Both the position numbers and the translations under genes were made by a program. Below the pieces are notes generated by a model. That model searched no databases. It was given only the letters and a program-made list of their open reading frames with translations, and was not told the DNA's origin. This document shows positions 8,348 through 16,692 of a stretch of 45,457 bases of DNA, in pieces. Position 1 is the first letter of the stretch, and every line of letters starts with the position of its first letter. The DNA comes from Bacillus sp. 7884-1 (GTDB lineage: Bacteria; Bacillota; Bacilli; Bacillales; Cytobacillaceae), in the NCBI RefSeq assembly GCF_002272245.1, contig NZ_NPDD01000117.1, positions 1-45,457 of the forward strand. The letters are read 5' to 3'.

Positions 8348-9769
8348 TTACACACTAAGTTTTTTATCACTACTAACGTAAGAAGCTGCATGCTCACCAG
8401 CACGTTTACCAAACACGAGTCCGCGAAGCACGGATGTGCCGCCTGGATATTTGCCATAATAAAGACCAGCTGTTTCACCTGCAACGTACAATCCTGGAAT
8501 TACATCATCATCCTGTGATAAAACCCGGCCATTCGTATCAGAAGCTAAGCCGCCATTAGTGAAAACATTGGAACAGACAATTGGGTAGGCAACATATGGC
8601 GCCTTATCGATTCTTATGGCCCAGTTTGATTTTGCCGGTGTAATCCCAACAGCCTGTTTTCCGTCCTTCTTATCCCAGTGGAATTCCCCTGGCTGTACAG
8701 CTGCATTGAAGTCTTCTACCGTTGCCGTCAACTGATCTACATGCACCCCAATTTTCATTGCTAATTCCTCTAATGTATCTGCCTCAATCGCCGGTTTGTC
8801 CGTTTCTATTGCTCTCTCATAATTCGGAATATCATACATTTTTTGGTCACTGATCATATAGGCGATATGGTCAGGGAGATCGTAGAAGATTTTGCGGGCT
8901 ACCGCTTCATATTGCTCATCTACAGTGGAAATTCCTTCATCAACAAAACGGTTGCCATTTTTGTCAACCAAAATCGCGTAAGGGTAGGTCATAACGGCTG
9001 CTTCTTCCCGCTTACTTCTAGGGTCAACTGGTTCGGCATGAAAGGCATCGAACTGACCCGCTCCCTTCGCCCCTATTGCCATCGCCATCCGAATACCTTC
9101 CCCTTTGTTGTAAAGGCCACCTTCAGCAACGGTTCGAATTTTATGTGCATCCCTGCCAACATACTGTGCCATCATCTCTTGATTTCCCTGGAATCCGCCG
9201 GCAGCAAGAACAACGGCGCCTACTTTCAGCTGAAGAGAATTTCCTCCCTTAACCCGAACCATAAGTCCATTTATCGCACCTTCATCATCAAGTAGTAATT
9301 TCCATGCAGTTGCCTCATAAATAATCTCAACACCTAATCCGCCAGCACGGCGTGATAATGTGTCAATGATTGCCCGGCCGCCGCCGACTGGAAGCAGCCG
9401 CGGTCTTGAAGCAGTTAAAAACATCGTTGGCAGGTAATCGAATTCTACCCCTTTTTCCTCGACCCACCTTAGTGTACTGCCGGCGTTATCTGCGAGCGTT
9501 TCTATGTACTCCCTATCGGAGAAATGATCTGAGAACGCCATCATATCTTCAACAAAGTTGTCTGCTATTTCATCAATATTTTTCATACGCATATAAGACG
9601 CTGTCCACCTTGAATTTCCGCCTCGATGATCGTAATCTGTACGTTCTAAGATTGCAATTCGTAAATTCCTTCCTTCTTTCTTGGCACTTTCCGCAGCAGA
9701 CAAAGCTGCTGCTGTTCCAGCCACACCGCAGCCAATTACTACAATGTCATAATCCAATTCTCTCTCCAT
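8348..9769 (-). CDS. FAD_binding_2 flavoprotein, tricarballylate dehydrogenase-like
   Basis: The protein has 473 residues. N-terminal FAD fold VVIGCGVAGTAAALSAA, then RGGNSRWTASYMRMK, which recalls the RGGNSR motif of TcuA-type tricarballylate dehydrogenases. C-terminal cap GLYVAGETAGLYYGKYPGG. No heme or signal sequence. This is the second of three FAD_binding_2 proteins in the island, and divergent from the 458-residue one, so they probably act on different intermediates. RBS AAGGAGGACC. It follows the lyase gene by 13 bp. Alternative assignments are a 3-ketosteroid dehydrogenase-like or fumarate-reductase-like enzyme. Confidence 0.85.
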   Translation of the reverse strand: MERELDYDIVVIGCGVAGTAAALSAAESAKKEGRNLRIAILERTDYDHRGGNSRWTASYMRMKNIDEIADNFVEDMMAFSDHFSDREYIETLADNAGSTLRWVEEKGVEFDYLPTMFLTASRPRLLPVGGGRAIIDTLSRRAGGLGVEIIYEATAWKLLLDDEGAINGLMVRVKGGNSLQLKVGAVVLAAGGFQGNQEMMAQYVGRDAHKIRTVAEGGLYNKGEGIRMAMAIGAKGAGQFDAFHAEPVDPRSKREEAAVMTYPYAILVDKNGNRFVDEGISTVDEQYEAVARKIFYDLPDHIAYMISDQKMYDIPNYERAIETDKPAIEADTLEELAMKIGVHVDQLTATVEDFNAAVQPGEFHWDKKDGKQAVGITPAKSNWAIRIDKAPYVAYPIVCSNVFTNGGLASDTNGRVLSQDDDVIPGLYVAGETAGLYYGKYPGGTSVLRGLVFGKRAGEHAASYVSSDKKLSV

Positions 9770-9782
9770 TTTTTGGTCCTCC

Positions 9783-10652
9783 TTATATATTTAAATACTT
9801 CTTTTCCCACTCTTTGATTTGACCCAGTTTGAAAAGAGACTGTCTTTCTTCCCAGGTACAAATTAAAGGTAATAGATTTTCCTGAGAGCCTTCTTCTTTA
9901 AGAATTCTTAAGGATTCAGTAATCCCTTTAATGGCGGAGCGAAGTGCTGTATTTGCACACAGCATGATTTTAAAACCGATTTCTTCTGCTTCTTTTAAGG
10001 AAATTAGCGGAGTTTTGCCGCCCTCTACTAAATTAATAACCTGCGGGATTCCTTTTAGTGAACTTGTAATTTGCCGTAATTGCTCAACTGTATTTGGTGC
10101 TTCTACAAAAATAATATCGGCGCCCGCTTCGTAATAGGCAAAAGCCCTATCTATCGCGTCTTCCACACCATTGACAGCAATTGCATCAGTGCGTGCCATT
10201 ATCGCGAGATTTTCATCTTTCCTGGCATCTAAGGCCGCCTTGATTTTCCCTACCATTTCTTCCTTAGAAATGACTTCTTTTCCGTTAAAATGACCGCATT
10301 TCTTTGGTGATACCTGATCCTCCATCTGAATGGCTGCGACACCTGCGCGTTCAAACTCTTTTACAGTCCGAATGACATTGATCGCATTACCGAACCCAGT
10401 GTCTCCATCTACTACTATCGGAATATTTGTAACGTCGGCCATTCTTGCAACAATATCAACCACTTCCTTTAGAGAAGTAAGTCCCACGTCAGCCCAGCCA
10501 AGCTGCGCATTGGATATACCAGCTCCCGTTGCGTAAATCGCCTTAAAGCCAATTTCTTCTATTAATTTTGCAGACATCGCATCATAGGCACCAGGAAGGA
10601 TAAAGGAACCTGGTTCATGAAGCAGCTTTTGAAAATCTTTACATTTATTCAT
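9783..10652 (-). CDS. Isocitrate lyase/PEP mutase superfamily C-C lyase
   Basis: The protein has 289 residues. Motifs of the superfamily are intact: VDGDTGFGNAINV (metal region, 81-93), MEDQ (110-113) and the catalytic-loop signature KKCGH (117-121) with Cys119, so it is a lyase type like methylisocitrate or 2,3-dimethylmalate lyase and not a phosphonate enzyme. NLVEGGKTPLIS near 207 is also typical of these. The reaction would be a retro-aldol or retro-Claisen split releasing pyruvate, succinate or a similar keto acid. The start is ATG 10652, overlapping the stop of the upstream FAD synthetase-like gene by 4 bp (ATGA), with TGGAGG upstream. A longer frame to 10721 lacks an RBS. Confidence 0.87.
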   Translation of the reverse strand: MNKCKDFQKLLHEPGSFILPGAYDAMSAKLIEEIGFKAIYATGAGISNAQLGWADVGLTSLKEVVDIVARMADVTNIPIVVDGDTGFGNAINVIRTVKEFERAGVAAIQMEDQVSPKKCGHFNGKEVISKEEMVGKIKAALDARKDENLAIMARTDAIAVNGVEDAIDRAFAYYEAGADIIFVEAPNTVEQLRQITSSLKGIPQVINLVEGGKTPLISLKEAEEIGFKIMLCANTALRSAIKGITESLRILKEEGSQENLLPLICTWEERQSLFKLGQIKEWEKKYLNI

Positions 10653-11485
10653 AGAGTTAATCCTCCAACTTTTAAAATAGGACGAGAAGAGGGAGCCTCC
10701 TCGGAGATACGCTGATGCCAAACAATCGATAGCCTCCCAAATATATATAGCGGCAGTTCTGAAACAGGTTTGAGAGATTTTTCTTCCACAATCACTTCTG
10801 TAGGCATAGATAAATTTCCCATATTAATGGTTACCGCATACTTTCCGGGGGCAGGAAGTGTATAGAATGGATTCAGTTTGAAGGTTTGACCATCCCACAT
10901 TCCTTCTACTTCATACAAACAGCCAAGAAAATCTGGCAGTTCTTCTACATTGCCTGCAACTAATCTTTCACGTATGCTGGTAGAGCTGATTTTCTCGCCA
11001 CGGCATGCTACTTTTTCCACCTTTGTCAAATCAATGATTCCCCCGGAATCATTCTTCAAACGCTCTAAATTTCCGATTCCCCTAGAGCCATAAGTAAAAT
11101 CAAAACCAGCAACTGCATGGATAACCCCTAGATTGACCAGATAATCTTTAACATATTGTTCAGGTGATAGAGCGGCAAATTCCCTAGTGAATTCAACAAT
11201 ATAAAACGTATCGACACCAAGCCCCCGAAGAATTTTCTCCTTAACAGAAAGGGGGATTAAATAGTCAATTTGTTTTTCCCCATTAGATAGGACAGACTTT
11301 GGATGTGGAAAGAAACTCATAACTGCGAGCGATACACCCTTATCTTTCGCTATCCGTAAAGCTGTTTTAATTACTTCTCGATGTCCGTAATGGAGTCCAT
11401 CAAAAAAACCAAGGGCCATTACACATGCGTTTGCCTTTCCCTGCCAATCTGCTAAATTATCACGGTTTATATAGATCGTTTCCAT
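10649..11485 (-). CDS. FAD synthetase-like protein with degenerate riboflavin-kinase half
   Basis: The protein has 278 residues. The N-terminal nucleotidyltransferase domain of RibF is well conserved: GFFDGLHYGH (26-35), FFPHP (58-62), GFDFTYGSRGIGN and ISSTSIRERL (166-174). The second half should contain the riboflavin kinase motif G-R-x-L-G-F-P-T-A-N. Instead it passes from WDGQTFKLNPFYTL to GKYAVTI with no such motif, and the whole protein is shorter than usual bifunctional RibF (about 310-320). So it probably adenylylates FMN to FAD but cannot phosphorylate riboflavin. It is translationally coupled to the lyase gene in an operon rich in flavoenzymes, which suggests pathway-specific FAD supply (inference). 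Confidence 0.82.
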   Translation of the reverse strand: METIYINRDNLADWQGKANACVMALGFFDGLHYGHREVIKTALRIAKDKGVSLAVMSFFPHPKSVLSNGEKQIDYLIPLSVKEKILRGLGVDTFYIVEFTREFAALSPEQYVKDYLVNLGVIHAVAGFDFTYGSRGIGNLERLKNDSGGIIDLTKVEKVACRGEKISSTSIRERLVAGNVEELPDFLGCLYEVEGMWDGQTFKLNPFYTLPAPGKYAVTINMGNLSMPTEVIVEEKSLKPVSELPLYIFGRLSIVWHQRISEEAPSSRPILKVGGLTL

Positions 11486-11536
11486 ACAGTCTCCTTTCTT
11501 CTTGATTAAGATTTTTTTTGGTAGATTAGCAGCACT

Positions 11537-12733
11537 CTAATACCTTAGTGCATTCGATTCTAAACCGGATAGAACGCGACCATAATTTTCTTTGGTGATT
11601 AAAGGTGAAAGCGTTCTGTGTGAATATAGCGTCCAAAAATCACGGAAAATCCTTTGCAGCGGATGACCTTCATATACATAACCAGAACCGCTTGCTAGAA
11701 TTAAAATATCGAGTGCTTCTTTACTTACTTGATTGGCATAACCGATATCTGCTAGAGCCTTCACTCGTGCTGGCTTATCCATGAAATTACCGCTGGCAGC
11801 CCAAGCATCTAATTCATCGGCCACACGGTAGTAATGCATGGAAGCGGTATCAATTTTCAACGCAGCTTCGGCAAGTAAAGAATGGAGAGTAGGTGAATCA
11901 ACTAAATTTTCTACACCAATATGGGCAGCCTTTCGATTTGGAAGCGTTACTTGGAAAAATTCTAATGCTGCCTTGGCCAATCCTAATCCTGGCAATGCAA
12001 GAGATAAAGCTAGAGCTGGAAAAAGTGCTGTATTATATAAAGGTATATCCCTGAGATGATCTGATTTAAATTGTCCATTCAATACATCTGCAAATGAAAC
12101 AACTCGATGATCTGGAATAAAGACGTTCGTCATTTTTACGCTGTTACTTCCTGTACCCTTCAACCCCATAACATGCCAGTCATCCATAATCTCTAATTCT
12201 TCGAAAGGAAGTGTCATTAAGGCTTGATCTACGAGGTTTCCTTCATCATCCCTGATAGCCATTCCGAAGTATCCCCAAGTCGCATGAAGTGATCCTGAGC
12301 AGAACATCCAGAAACCTTCTTCGATTAAATATCCACCTTCAACTTTTCTGGCAATACATTTTCTAGGTTCATAGACTCCTGCGAAAAGAACATTATCCTC
12401 ATTCTCTCCATATATTTCTTGATGCGTTTTTTCCGTAAATGATTCCGCCACCATCAGTTCTCGAATAGCACAAAGTGATAGAATCCAGCCTGTTGAAGCA
12501 CAGCCGCGGGAAATTTCAACAATAACATCAGAATAGGTTCTCATACTCGTTTGATAGCCGCCATAAATTTGTGGACGAAGTAACTTGAAAAGACCAGCTT
12601 CTTTTAATTCATTTATGGTTGCTTCAGGAATTCGGCGAATTTCTTCCGTTTCTTTAGCTCTTTCCTTCAGCTTTGGAACAAGTGCTTTGGCCTTATCTAC
12701 AAGGTAAGCATCACTATAGGCTACTTTGTTCAT
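11537..12733 (-). CDS. Acyl-CoA dehydrogenase-fold group D flavin monooxygenase, copy 1 (HsaA/HpaB-type)
   Basis: The protein has 398 residues. It has the acyl-CoA dehydrogenase fold but the signature of two-component flavin-dependent hydroxylases: LLRPQIYGGY (51-60), SRGCASTGWI (75-84), DDWHVMGLKGTGSNS (184-198) and RIFRDFWTLYSH (361-372), ending in the His typical of HsaA/HPAH C2 oxygenases. Such enzymes use FMNH2 or FADH2 from a separate reductase to ortho-hydroxylate phenols. No reductase lies in this operon; one is encoded at 21004-21483. It is the first gene of the ten-gene set I operon, RBS AAAGGGGA. A true dehydrogenase feeding EtfAB cannot be excluded. Confidence 0.85.
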   Translation of the reverse strand: MNKVAYSDAYLVDKAKALVPKLKERAKETEEIRRIPEATINELKEAGLFKLLRPQIYGGYQTSMRTYSDVIVEISRGCASTGWILSLCAIRELMVAESFTEKTHQEIYGENEDNVLFAGVYEPRKCIARKVEGGYLIEEGFWMFCSGSLHATWGYFGMAIRDDEGNLVDQALMTLPFEELEIMDDWHVMGLKGTGSNSVKMTNVFIPDHRVVSFADVLNGQFKSDHLRDIPLYNTALFPALALSLALPGLGLAKAALEFFQVTLPNRKAAHIGVENLVDSPTLHSLLAEAALKIDTASMHYYRVADELDAWAASGNFMDKPARVKALADIGYANQVSKEALDILILASGSGYVYEGHPLQRIFRDFWTLYSHRTLSPLITKENYGRVLSGLESNALRY

Positions 12734-12787
12734 TATAAAATCCCCTTTTCAATTTTATTTCGCTTATTCGTTTAAGATCTTAGTTAA

Positions 12788-12871
12788 ATTTTAGAAAATT
12801 ACAAAACTTTTTTAAAGGGTAAAAACCTTTCAATTTTCAAATGTTTTTAGATAACTATTATTAGTTTTTTG
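12788..12871 (-). promoter_or_regulatory. Candidate activator-dependent promoter of the set I main operon
   Basis: On the minus strand a CAAAAAACTA element (complement of 12864-12871) lies 73 bp upstream of TTTTCTAAAAT, which contains a good -10 (TAAAAT, 12788-12793). The -35 at 17-bp spacing is weak (TTTAAA). The same two elements recur before hydrolase 1 and MFS 1. It is proposed that the nearby XylR/PucR hybrid regulator binds here; this is inference. No other feature is seen in the 188-bp gap. Confidence 0.45.
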
Positions 12872-12921
12872 GTGATAAATCAGTAGTTGTGGCCCAAAAA
12901 CCAGAAAAAGTAAGGAATCTT

Positions 12922-14421
12922 TTATGAATTCAATAGTTCCTTTGTTTTGATAAATTTCGCTGCTTTTTCCCCTGCAATTTTCCCAAATACAGATCCAGCC
13001 ATCAGTCCTGCACCACCTGGGTAGTTAAAATAAAACAAACCTCCTACTAATTCTCCAGCAGCATATAGTCCTGGAATAGAGTTGGATAATACATCTTGAA
13101 CTTCTGTCTTTGGGTTAATTTTTAATCCGCCAAAAGTAAAGGTAATGCCGCAGGTAACCGCATAGGCTTCAAACGGGCCGTCCTCCAATGTGTTTGCCCA
13201 ATTTGATTTACGTACCGGTAATCCTTCTGTACGTCTGCCGTCTTTGATATTTGGATTAAACGGAATATCTTTCCGAATCGACGCATTGTACTCTTTGACC
13301 GTTTGTAAGAACCCTTCAGGATTAACGCCCTCGAGTTTTTCAGCTAATTCCTCTAGTGTAGCGGCTTTTACTTTGGTCACTTGCCTGCCCTTGTATTCTT
13401 CTCGTAATAGTCGAGCTGTTTTTTGGTCAAAAATCTGCCAGGCAAATTGTCCTGGCTGTTCAAGAATTAACCTGCCATATTTTGCATACGTGTAATTCCG
13501 GAAATCAGCTCCCTCATCCACAAAGCGCTTTCCTTCTGCGTTTACCATGATTCCAAAAGGATAGCTAAGTTTTTGAAAGCCTTCCGTAAAATCCGGAAGA
13601 TACCTGTCTCCTCCGACCGAATGACAGCCCGACCAGTTACCGCTGGCAAGAGCGCCAATGTTTAATGCCATTTGAATACCTTCTCCGGTGTTAAAACGGC
13701 TCCCTCTAGCATGAGCCAAATCCCATTTAGGTCCTAAGTATCGCGTCCGCATTTCAGGATTTGCGTGAAAGCCTCCAGAGGCCAAGATCACTGCTTTAGC
13801 ATGTACCTTTGTTGTTTTGCCATTGTGCTTAAAAATCACTCCATGTACACCCTGGTCATCATGGATTAGCTCAGTCGCCATGGCATTGAATAGGGTTTGC
13901 ACACCTAAAGAAGATGCTTCTTTGTGCAGGGTTTCCACTAATCCCGGTCCACCGCCTACGGATTCAACAATCATTCCGCCCCAGAACTTAAATTTACCGT
14001 CAACCTTAAAGGCTTGACGACCATATATAGGCACCCAGCGTACCTTATGGGAGGTGAGCCATTTCATCGTTTCAAAACTTTTCCCTGTAAGAATCGAGGC
14101 CAATTCCGGGTCGGTCCGATAATTTGTAACACGACACATATCTACATAAAATTCTTCCTCGGAATAGACTCCAAAATCTGATGTCTCGATATCTTCTGGA
14201 GAAAAATCTGGCATAATCTCCTTTAAATCTTCGACACCATTATAAGCAAACCGAATGGAACCATGAGTATAGGTGCTGTTTCCTCCTTTTTCAGCTTCTG
14301 GTGATTTTTCAAGCACCAAAACACTCGCGCCATTTTCCCTTGCGGATATCGCTGCGGACATAGCAGCATTTCCCGCACCAACTACAACAATATCTGTTTC
14401 ATAAATTCTGTTATCACTCAC
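12922..14421 (-). CDS. FAD_binding_2 flavoprotein, tricarballylate dehydrogenase/fumarate reductase-like
   Basis: The protein has 499 residues. The N-terminal FAD fold reads VVVGAGNAAMSAAISARE, followed by KGGNSTYTHGSIRFAYN. A mid strand VILASGGFHANPEMR and C-terminal GLYAAGELVGGLFYFNYPGG complete the family signature. No secretion signal or heme site. The closest in style to TcuA-type dehydrogenases, although the RGGNSR triad is KGGNST here. The start is GTG at 14421 with AGAGAGG upstream. It lies downstream of dioxygenase 1 but behind a terminator, so it may be attenuated or have its own promoter with the inverted repeat at 14444-14461. Confidence 0.85.
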   Translation of the reverse strand: MSDNRIYETDIVVVGAGNAAMSAAISARENGASVLVLEKSPEAEKGGNSTYTHGSIRFAYNGVEDLKEIMPDFSPEDIETSDFGVYSEEEFYVDMCRVTNYRTDPELASILTGKSFETMKWLTSHKVRWVPIYGRQAFKVDGKFKFWGGMIVESVGGGPGLVETLHKEASSLGVQTLFNAMATELIHDDQGVHGVIFKHNGKTTKVHAKAVILASGGFHANPEMRTRYLGPKWDLAHARGSRFNTGEGIQMALNIGALASGNWSGCHSVGGDRYLPDFTEGFQKLSYPFGIMVNAEGKRFVDEGADFRNYTYAKYGRLILEQPGQFAWQIFDQKTARLLREEYKGRQVTKVKAATLEELAEKLEGVNPEGFLQTVKEYNASIRKDIPFNPNIKDGRRTEGLPVRKSNWANTLEDGPFEAYAVTCGITFTFGGLKINPKTEVQDVLSNSIPGLYAAGELVGGLFYFNYPGGAGLMAGSVFGKIAGEKAAKFIKTKELLNS

Positions 14422-14443
14422 TACAATCTGCCTCTCTTTCCTA

Positions 14444-14461
14444 AGGTGGACACTTCCACCT
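14444..14461. promoter_or_regulatory. Inverted repeat AGGTGGA-CACT-TCCACCT before the 499-residue flavoprotein gene
   Basis: A perfect 7-bp inverted repeat with a 4-nt loop sits between the dioxygenase 1 terminator and the flavoprotein start, 23 bp from the start codon. It has no T-run, so an operator or an RNA hairpin shielding the leader is more likely than a terminator. Confidence 0.4.
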
Positions 14462-14477
14462 AAAAATCTCTTTTAAA

Positions 14478-14509
14478 AAAGCTGACTCAATTACTTTTGA
14501 GTCAGCTTT
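14478..14509 (-). terminator. Terminator after extradiol dioxygenase 1
   Basis: AAAGCTGACTCAA / TTGAGTCAGCTTT stem with a 6-nt loop, followed on the minus strand by a T-run. It separates hydrolase 1/dioxygenase 1 from the downstream flavoprotein gene. Confidence 0.88.
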
Positions 14510-14516
14510 CTAAATC

Positions 14517-14573
14517 CAGCCCCAGCGCCCAGCGACTAGTGTACTTCGCTAAACGGGCACTTGCGCCCTTTGT
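14517..14573. repeat. Bacillus-type GC-rich intergenic repeat fragment
   Basis: A stretch beginning CCAGCCCCAGCGCCCAGCG and containing ACTTCGCTAAACGGGCACTT stands out from the AT-rich surroundings. It resembles the CCAGCGCCCAGCGACTAG elements found between genes in several Bacillus genomes (recalled, not searched). It lies between the dioxygenase 1 stop and its terminator. Confidence 0.45.
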
Positions 14574-14575
14574 AT

Positions 14576-15529
14576 TTAAGCCTCAATTGTTGGTTTGTTC
14601 ATTTCCTTGTCCATAACGGAATCGCCCCAATAGGTGTTTGCAATGGAATGATCCTCTTCTGTCCACTCAACAGGCTCCCAATCCGGTTCTAAAATTAAAT
14701 AGGAATTACTAAACAATTCAACACGGCAGCCACTGCCTGGATCAATTACATATAAGTATAAAGCTTGAGAAACCCCGTGTTTACCAGGGCCGATGAACTT
14801 AATGCCCTCTTCGCTTAATATATCAGCTGCCCGCAGGACATCCTGTGCGTTATCCAGCCAATAGGAAATGTGGTGAAGCTGGTTTGGCGTTTTTGCCTGT
14901 GGTCTTGTGATAACAGCTATGTCATGAACGAGAGGTGTTACACTCATCCAGCCGGCTAAGGTTGTTTCATTGTTATACCTCACATATTCACGCAGCTTAA
15001 AACCTAATTGATTGCCCAAGTAATTAAGGATTTCTTGTACATCCATGGAAGTAGCAATATTTACATGGTCAAATCTTCTAGGTGAGCAGCCACGTGCCCA
15101 AGCCTTGTATGTTTGATTTTTCAAGACTGAACGTCTTTTTTCATCTGCTTTCGGTTTTTCTACATCATAATAAATTTCAAAGGAATGCTGACTTGGCAGT
15201 TTAAAACGAATCGCTCTACCTTGACCAGTCTCTTCTCCTGCTTCAATCCATTTTACTTCTGTTCCGGCTTTTTCAAGCAGCTGAGCAAAACCTTCTACAT
15301 CTTCTGGTCGTTTTGTTCTCCAGCCAATATGATCAACATATCCTCTATCCCCTGCTGTTAATGATAGTGAGTGGTGTTCAAAATCACCCCATGCACGTAA
15401 ATAATACGTTCCGTTTACTTCCTCCGTTACTTCTAAACCGATTACATCACGGAAAAACCAAAGTGATTTTTCAAGATCCGGTGTAACGAGTGCGACATGC
15501 CCTAACTTAGCAATTTCAGGTAAAGACAT
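14576..15529 (-). CDS. Type I extradiol catechol dioxygenase, copy 1
   Basis: The protein has 317 residues and two vicinal-oxygen-chelate domains (about 5-125 and 150-285). The full active-site set of homoprotocatechuate/catechol 2,3-dioxygenases is visible: metal ligands His155 (RFDHVNI), His220 (QLHHISYW) and Glu275 (CRVELFS), with His202 (LVHDIAV), His255 (GPGKHGVS) and Tyr264 (LYLYVIDP) as second-sphere residues. It should cleave a catechol next to one hydroxyl using Fe(II) or Mn(II) and O2. The start is ATG 15529 with AAAGGAGGAATG upstream; a longer frame to 15643 runs into hydrolase 1. It is a close paralogue of the protein at 21524-22477 and sits 22 bp behind hydrolase 1. Confidence 0.93.
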   Translation of the reverse strand: MSLPEIAKLGHVALVTPDLEKSLWFFRDVIGLEVTEEVNGTYYLRAWGDFEHHSLSLTAGDRGYVDHIGWRTKRPEDVEGFAQLLEKAGTEVKWIEAGEETGQGRAIRFKLPSQHSFEIYYDVEKPKADEKRRSVLKNQTYKAWARGCSPRRFDHVNIATSMDVQEILNYLGNQLGFKLREYVRYNNETTLAGWMSVTPLVHDIAVITRPQAKTPNQLHHISYWLDNAQDVLRAADILSEEGIKFIGPGKHGVSQALYLYVIDPGSGCRVELFSNSYLILEPDWEPVEWTEEDHSIANTYWGDSVMDKEMNKPTIEA

Positions 15530-15551
15530 TCTACATTCCTCCTTTTTTTCA

Positions 15552-16391
15552 TTAAATGATATCTGCAAAATAATTTTGAATGAGTTGATTAAAGCTTTCT
15601 TGCTTTTCGATTTGAGTCCAGTGACCGCATTTACCGTATACATGGAGTTGTGAATTCGGCAGATGTGAGAGCAAGTAATAGCTAGACTCTACCGAGCAAA
15701 CCATATCATCACGACCATGAACGAGCAGGACAGGATGCTCAATTCTTCTTAGTGCTGTTACAGGAACAGGCACCGCAGCAGTTGAGAAAATAGAATCATT
15801 GGAAATACGGACATCTGGTTTCATGGCTGTTTCATATCGATAATCAGTAATCGCATCAATGATTGGTGCCATTTCCTCCGCATCATATACAAACCAGCTC
15901 ATAATTTGCCGCAATTTCTTTGGTGATGGATTGTCATAAAAACCTTTCGCACGAGCTAATTCTGGGCTTAATTTGGTATTTGGTGTTCCTCCCGGTCCCA
16001 TCAAAACCACTCGGTCAAAACGTTCCGGATGTTCTAATAGAAGCTCAAGTGCAATGGAACATCCCAACGAATTCCCCACTAAATGGGCCTTTTGAACACC
16101 CAATTCATCTAGAAGCTCCATGAGTTGATTTACCCATAAATCCATCCATCCTTGCCTATTCTTTGGCAATGTCTCAGGATGGCTGCTGTTTCCAAACCCT
16201 AAAAGATCTGGTGCAAGACAGTCATATGTCTCAGAGCATGCATTTAAGGCATAGCGCCAGTTTGCAAACGATGTAACACCTGGTCCGGAACCATGTAAAA
16301 ATAAAATCACTTCTGAATTGCCTTCACCAGTACGATTTAAATAGGTTTCAAAGTTAGTAGTTTTAATTGATTTTTGATTAATGTTTGTCAA
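15552..16391 (-). CDS. Alpha/beta hydrolase, meta-cleavage product hydrolase-like, copy 1
   Basis: The protein has 279 residues. Oxyanion region FLHGSGPGV, nucleophile elbow VGNSLG (Ser108), acid in HGRDDMV (Asp228/229) and His257 in CGHWTQIE match MhpC/BphD/HsaD enzymes, which hydrolyse the C-C bond of ring-cleaved 2-hydroxy-6-oxo-dienoates. I choose the TTG at 16391: AAGGAGGAG lies just upstream of it but inside the longer frame that begins with ATG 16415. The TTG start also aligns the N-terminus residue for residue with the paralogue at 24542-25390. It is first in a two-gene transcript with dioxygenase 1. Confidence 0.88.
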   Translation of the reverse strand: MTNINQKSIKTTNFETYLNRTGEGNSEVILFLHGSGPGVTSFANWRYALNACSETYDCLAPDLLGFGNSSHPETLPKNRQGWMDLWVNQLMELLDELGVQKAHLVGNSLGCSIALELLLEHPERFDRVVLMGPGGTPNTKLSPELARAKGFYDNPSPKKLRQIMSWFVYDAEEMAPIIDAITDYRYETAMKPDVRISNDSIFSTAAVPVPVTALRRIEHPVLLVHGRDDMVCSVESSYYLLSHLPNSQLHVYGKCGHWTQIEKQESFNQLIQNYFADII

Positions 16392-16504
16392 TTTTCCATT
16401 CTCCTCCTTGCACATATAAAAGTTTTTTAAGAAAGTCCCCTGTTTGAAATCCCTTACATTTTTAAATTAAACTTTTAAACTTAGAAAAGTTTATCTATAC
16501 TGAA

Positions 16505-16578
16505 ATTTTAGAAAATTTAATCGTTTATTTCTAGAATAAAAAGTATTTGATTATTAGTCATTTTTTAGTAGTTTTTTG
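16505..16578 (-). promoter_or_regulatory. Candidate activator-dependent promoter of hydrolase 1/dioxygenase 1
   Basis: Minus-strand CAAAAAACTACTAA (complement of 16571-16578 and beyond) is placed 63 bp from TTTTCTAAAAT with -10 TAAAAT (16505-16510). The -35 region is poor. A second TTAGAAAA copy at 16481-16488 leaves the exact start uncertain. Same arrangement as before the set I operon and MFS 1. Confidence 0.42.
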
Positions 16579-16631
16579 TTGGATTGTTGACAGATTAACT
16601 AAAAATTTCAGCTAATGGGGGGGAATTTCCA

Positions 16632-16653
16632 TAAAAAAAGCCCAAATTGGGCT
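16632..16653 (-). terminator. Terminator after MFS 1
   Basis: AGCCCAA / TTGGGCT stem, followed on the minus strand by seven T. It lies about 40 bp beyond the MFS 1 stop codon. Confidence 0.85.
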
Positions 16654-16692
16654 CAAATAATTATGGAGATTCGATTAAATACGCCGTTCAAA

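Noticed and set aside
10653..10721. Longer start for the ICL-family lyase
   Set aside because: The extension lies inside the FAD synthetase-like gene and lacks a ribosome site; TGGAGG fits ATG 10652.
15530..15643. Longer start for dioxygenase 1
   Set aside because: The extra 38 residues overlap hydrolase 1 and are absent from the paralogue; AGGAGG precedes ATG 15529.
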